Source: S5-A14a sp022766365 (GTDB taxonomy: Bacteria > Bacillota > Clostridia > Peptostreptococcales > Anaerovoracaceae). Taken from it: a stretch of 6,066 nucleotides of DNA. The translations under genes and the position numbers were made by a program. The DNA lies in assembly GCA_050313295.1 (NCBI GenBank), contig JBNPLD010000032.1; one strand, given 5' to 3'. Below the pieces are notes generated by a model. That model worked only from the letters and a program-made list of their open reading frames with translations, was not told the origin of the DNA and did no database searches. Positions 4,815 to 6,066 of this stretch are shown here, piece by piece. Position 1 is the first letter of the stretch. The number at the start of each line of letters is the position of its first letter.

Positions 4815-5135
4815 AGACTCATTTATATATCATTCCATCAATCAAAAAAAAGAAAAATGGCAGGGTTCCAGTCGACCAACAAAATTTCTACTTTTAAAAG
4901 AAAGGGGTAATGCAAAGGGGGCTAAGCCCCTATTGCCAACCTCAACTGTCTTGAGGCGACCGTAGGTCGGATATACAGGACATGAACACCGTAGGTGGGC
5001 ATGACAGGTATATCTTGTATACTGATTTTGCTCATCAACCGTGTTTACATCTTGATTACATTCTTGTTTTCCGCGTTTTTTCCGTTTTCAACCAGTTGAA
5101 AACTAATCGCTGTCCATGTCAAGCAACTGACTTTC
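4815..5135. other. Gene-free control region holding a hairpin array
   Basis: No supportable gene. Contains the four-hairpin array at 4906-5014, the CTTTTAAAAG palindrome at about 4891-4900 just before it, and the 9-bp inverted repeat GTTTTCAAC-CA-GTTGAAAAC (5084-5103). GTCAAG/CTTGAC (5118-5123 and 5135-5140) overlaps the -35 of the next promoter and may be an operator. Confidence 0.6.
4906..5014. other. Array of four contiguous hairpins; candidate single-strand origin, transfer origin or structured RNA
   Basis: H1: GGTAAT/ATTGCC (4906-4937, one G-T pair) around GGGGCT-A-AGCCCC. H2: CCTCAA-CTGTC-TTGAGG (4940-4956). H3: CGACC-GTA-GGTCG (4957-4969). H4 (4970-5014): GATATAC/GTATATC, then CATG/CATG, then CACC-GTA-GGTG, with matched 4/4 and 2/2 internal loops and exactly 21 nt on each side. 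H2, H3 and H4 abut with no spacer, and H3 and H4 share the GTA loop. Such order is unlikely by chance and is typical of DNA that works single-stranded or of a folded RNA. Confidence 0.75.
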
Positions 5136-5165
5136 TTGACTTTACTATTTTTTAAGGTTTATAAT
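5136..5165 (+). promoter_or_regulatory. Promoter of the HTH/coiled-coil gene
   Basis: TTGACT (5136-5141) and TATAAT (5160-5165) with an 18-nt spacer. The -35 overlaps the right half of GTCAAG/CTTGAC, and the -10 abuts the 10-bp palindrome ATGCATGCAT (5166-5175) at the start point. These are two candidate operators, possibly for autoregulation by the HTH protein. The leader is about 85 nt. Confidence 0.75.
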
Positions 5166-5257
5166 ATGCATGCATAGATTGTTTTATCGTTGATTTTTCA
5201 TTGTTTTTATTCTTCAATCTTTGTATGTAAATTTGTATATAAAGAAGAGGTTTATAG

Positions 5258-5740
5258 ATGTTTTTAGTAGATTTTGTTAAAGAAAGAAAAATCGAATACA
5301 TAACTGTCTATTCTTGGTTAAAAAGGAATAATTTTTTAGACAAACAGTCACAAAAAATTGATGGTAAATTATGGCTAGATGAAAAAACTGTACAGGTTCT
5401 ATCTAAAAAATATCCTCTTGCGATAGAAAAGGACAACAATACCCAAAGGCAACTTATTGAAGCCCAACAAAAAATCATTCATCTTCAGGAGTTGCTTGTA
5501 GAAGCACAGCCAAAATTACTTTTAATTGAACAACAAAAAAATGATATTGATGAATTAAAACAAGAATTAAAAAATGCTAATGCTAGATTGCAGCTTGCTG
5601 AAACAGAAAATAAAAATTTAATCTATCAAAAAGAAGTGGAGTATGAACGTTCTGCAAAAACAATAGAACAATTAAAGCAAGCATTAACAGTTGAAAAAGA
5701 GAAAACCTGGTGGGATAAGCTAAGAAAAAGGAAAAGATAA
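5258..5740 (+). CDS. HTH plus coiled-coil plasmid accessory protein
   Basis: A 160-residue protein in three parts. Residues 1-52 (MFLVDFVKERKIEYITVYSW onward) resemble a compact MerR/KfrA-like helix-turn-helix: 'TVYSWLKRNNFL' as recognition region, then 'KLWLDEKTVQVL' as the wing or next helix. Residues about 58-148 are a long charged, Gln/Glu/Lys-rich coiled coil with no Pro after residue 85. The end is 'WWDKLRKRKR', an aromatic/basic tail common in small plasmid HTH/coiled-coil proteins. The layout is like DUF536/RepB-accessory or KfrA-type proteins of Gram-positive plasmids, thought to help replication control or segregation. The ATG at 5258 has AAGAGG (5245-5250), 7 nt upstream. It lies next to the iterons and hairpin array, so it may bind there. 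Exact role unknown. Confidence 0.8.
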   Translation: MFLVDFVKERKIEYITVYSWLKRNNFLDKQSQKIDGKLWLDEKTVQVLSKKYPLAIEKDNNTQRQLIEAQQKIIHLQELLVEAQPKLLLIEQQKNDIDELKQELKNANARLQLAETENKNLIYQKEVEYERSAKTIEQLKQALTVEKEKTWWDKLRKRKR

Positions 5741-5741
5741 A

Positions 5742-5860
5742 AATAAAAAAAGGCAGTTCCCCTGTCAGCACATAAGTCCGACATACAGTTGGGGCAACTG
5801 CCTTTATTCCCTAGACCGGCAACGGAAAGGGGGTATCTACATAACACCTAATATGTTTCG
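5742..5860 (-). ncRNA. Candidate small RNA facing the HTH/coiled-coil gene
   Basis: A strong minus-strand promoter (5894-5867) leads into about 120 nt with no usable reading frame (the first ATG is followed at once by TAG), then a long hairpin and T-run. Internal structure includes CCG-TTGC-CGG within CCC/GGG. In the terminator the inner stem TGTCGG/CTGACA pairs fully (one G-U) only as minus-strand RNA; the plus strand would have an A-C mismatch. This supports minus transcription. GCAGTTG can instead pair with the nearby CAACTG, an alternative fold. The arrangement recalls antisense RNAs of plasmid copy control or type I toxin loci with holin-like toxins, but no such toxin is found here. Confidence 0.5.
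5749..5805. terminator. Long terminator hairpin shared by convergent transcripts
   Basis: AAAGGCAGTT plus CCCC (5749-5762) pairs with GGGG and AACTGCCTTT (5791-5805) with one bulged C (5795); a 6-bp inner stem lies at 5763-5783. On the minus strand it is followed by TTTTTTATTT, a good intrinsic terminator. On the plus strand the tail TTTATT is weaker but probably ends the gene at 5258-5740. Confidence 0.8.
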
Positions 5861-5866
5861 TGTTTA

Positions 5867-5894
5867 ATTATATCACATCTTGAGAGTTCGTAAA
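5867..5894 (-). promoter_or_regulatory. Extended -10 promoter of the candidate small RNA
   Basis: TGATATAAT on the minus strand is an extended -10 (TG one base before TATAAT, 5872-5867). A partial -35, TTTACG (5894-5889), sits at 16 nt. No coding sequence follows, so the product should be a non-coding RNA. Confidence 0.7.
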
Positions 5895-5898
5895 CACA

Positions 5899-5925
5899 CT
5901 ATTTCCACCACTTATAAACAGTGAT
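5899..5925 (-). pseudogene. Remnant resembling the last codons of a rep gene
   Basis: Directly after the toxin 1 stop, in the same frame, the codons read ITVYKWWK followed by TAG. The real Rep ends NTVYKWWGS. At DNA level 5905-5923 matches 439-457 at 17 of 19 positions. Both sites are followed within about 30 nt by a minus-strand TATAAT promoter. The toxin-antitoxin module is thus flanked by two versions of a rep 3' end, suggesting insertion or recombination there. Confidence 0.5.
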
Positions 5926-6066
5926 TTATTTTGAGGGTTGTCTTTTTTTATAAATTTTGCTCCTATGTTCCACTTCAAAGATTTCTATCGTAACAACATT
6001 TTCGTGAATATCCGCAAACAACCTATAGTCACCAACTCTATATCGCCATATACCTGCTAGATTGCC
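5926..6066 (-). CDS. RelE/ParE-family toxin, C-terminal part (continues from base 1)
   Basis: Reading down from 6066 gives 46 codons beginning GNLAGIWRYRVGDYRLFADI and ending KKRQPSK, then TAA at 5928-5926. The W-R-Y-R-V-G-D-Y-R block is the most conserved part of the RelE/ParE fold. It is followed by the beta-strand 'VTIEIFEVEHRSKIY', whose H-R-x-x-x-Y is also typical. The fragment has no start codon and begins mid-domain in the same frame and at the same family position where the fragment at 1-141 ends. The two are therefore halves of one gene cut by linearisation of a circle. Immediately after the stop, in the same frame, comes a short remnant resembling the end of rep (5925-5899). Confidence 0.9.
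   Translation of the reverse strand, partial: GNLAGIWRYRVGDYRLFADIHENVVTIEIFEVEHRSKIYKKRQPSK

Noticed and set aside
4860..4880. tRNA-like T-arm near GGGTTCCAGTCGACC
   Set aside because: The loop does not match the GGTTCGAATCC pattern and no acceptor or anticodon stems can be placed around it.
4762..4965. Plus-strand open frame of 67 codons
   Set aside because: Half of it is made from the iterons and the rest from the hairpin array; no Shine-Dalgarno and no protein-like composition.
5600..5760. Small holin-like type I toxin partner for the antisense-type RNA
   Set aside because: The plus-strand frames other than the 160-residue gene close within a few codons here, so no such peptide is encoded.
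5583..5847. Two minus-strand frames of 62 and 73 codons
   Set aside because: They are shadows of the coiled-coil gene's complement and of the terminator hairpin; Phe/Leu-rich only because the opposite strand codes Lys/Glu.

Overview
The window looks like a complete 6,066 bp circular plasmid of an AT-rich low-GC Gram-positive (Bacillota; Clostridia or Negativicutes seem most likely, genus not determinable). The key evidence is that one toxin gene runs off the left edge and continues in frame from the right edge: the N-terminal 47 codons lie at 1-141 on the minus strand and the C-terminal 46 codons plus stop at 5926-6066, together giving a normal 93-residue RelE/ParE-type toxin. Promoters are near-consensus sigma-A type, with mostly purine-rich Shine-Dalgarno sites.

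Layout. Minus strand: a plasmid replication initiator with an archaeo-eukaryotic-primase-type core (430-1779), followed by a first antitoxin/toxin operon (368-144, then 141-1 joined to 6066-5926) whose promoter overlaps the rep stop codon. A second antitoxin/toxin operon (3727-3214) lies upstream of rep. Plus strand: a cargo segment (about 1880-3126) encodes a secreted 232-residue protein and a small multi-spanning membrane protein, a pairing that suggests a bacteriocin and its immunity protein (inference). This cargo is bracketed by a direct repeat of about 80 bp that carries the rep promoter, so the plasmid has a second, orphan copy of that promoter.

From about 3790 to 5257 there is no convincing intact gene. 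This stretch looks like the replication and maintenance control region. It has six near-identical 40-bp-period repeats in two blocks (4011-4080 and 4668-4814), a T-rich AT-rich segment between them with several palindromes, and a run of four almost contiguous hairpins at 4906-5014 (candidate single-strand origin, transfer origin or structured RNA). A plus-strand gene (5258-5740) encodes an HTH plus coiled-coil plasmid accessory protein. Facing it on the minus strand is a candidate small RNA of about 120 nt (5860 to 5742) with an extended -10 promoter and a strong terminator hairpin.

How it fits together: Rep and the repeats would drive replication, the HTH/coiled-coil protein may help replication or segregation, and the two toxin-antitoxin modules would stabilise inheritance. 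The cargo pair would give a competitive advantage. No relaxase is visible, so any transfer would need to be mobilisation in trans.
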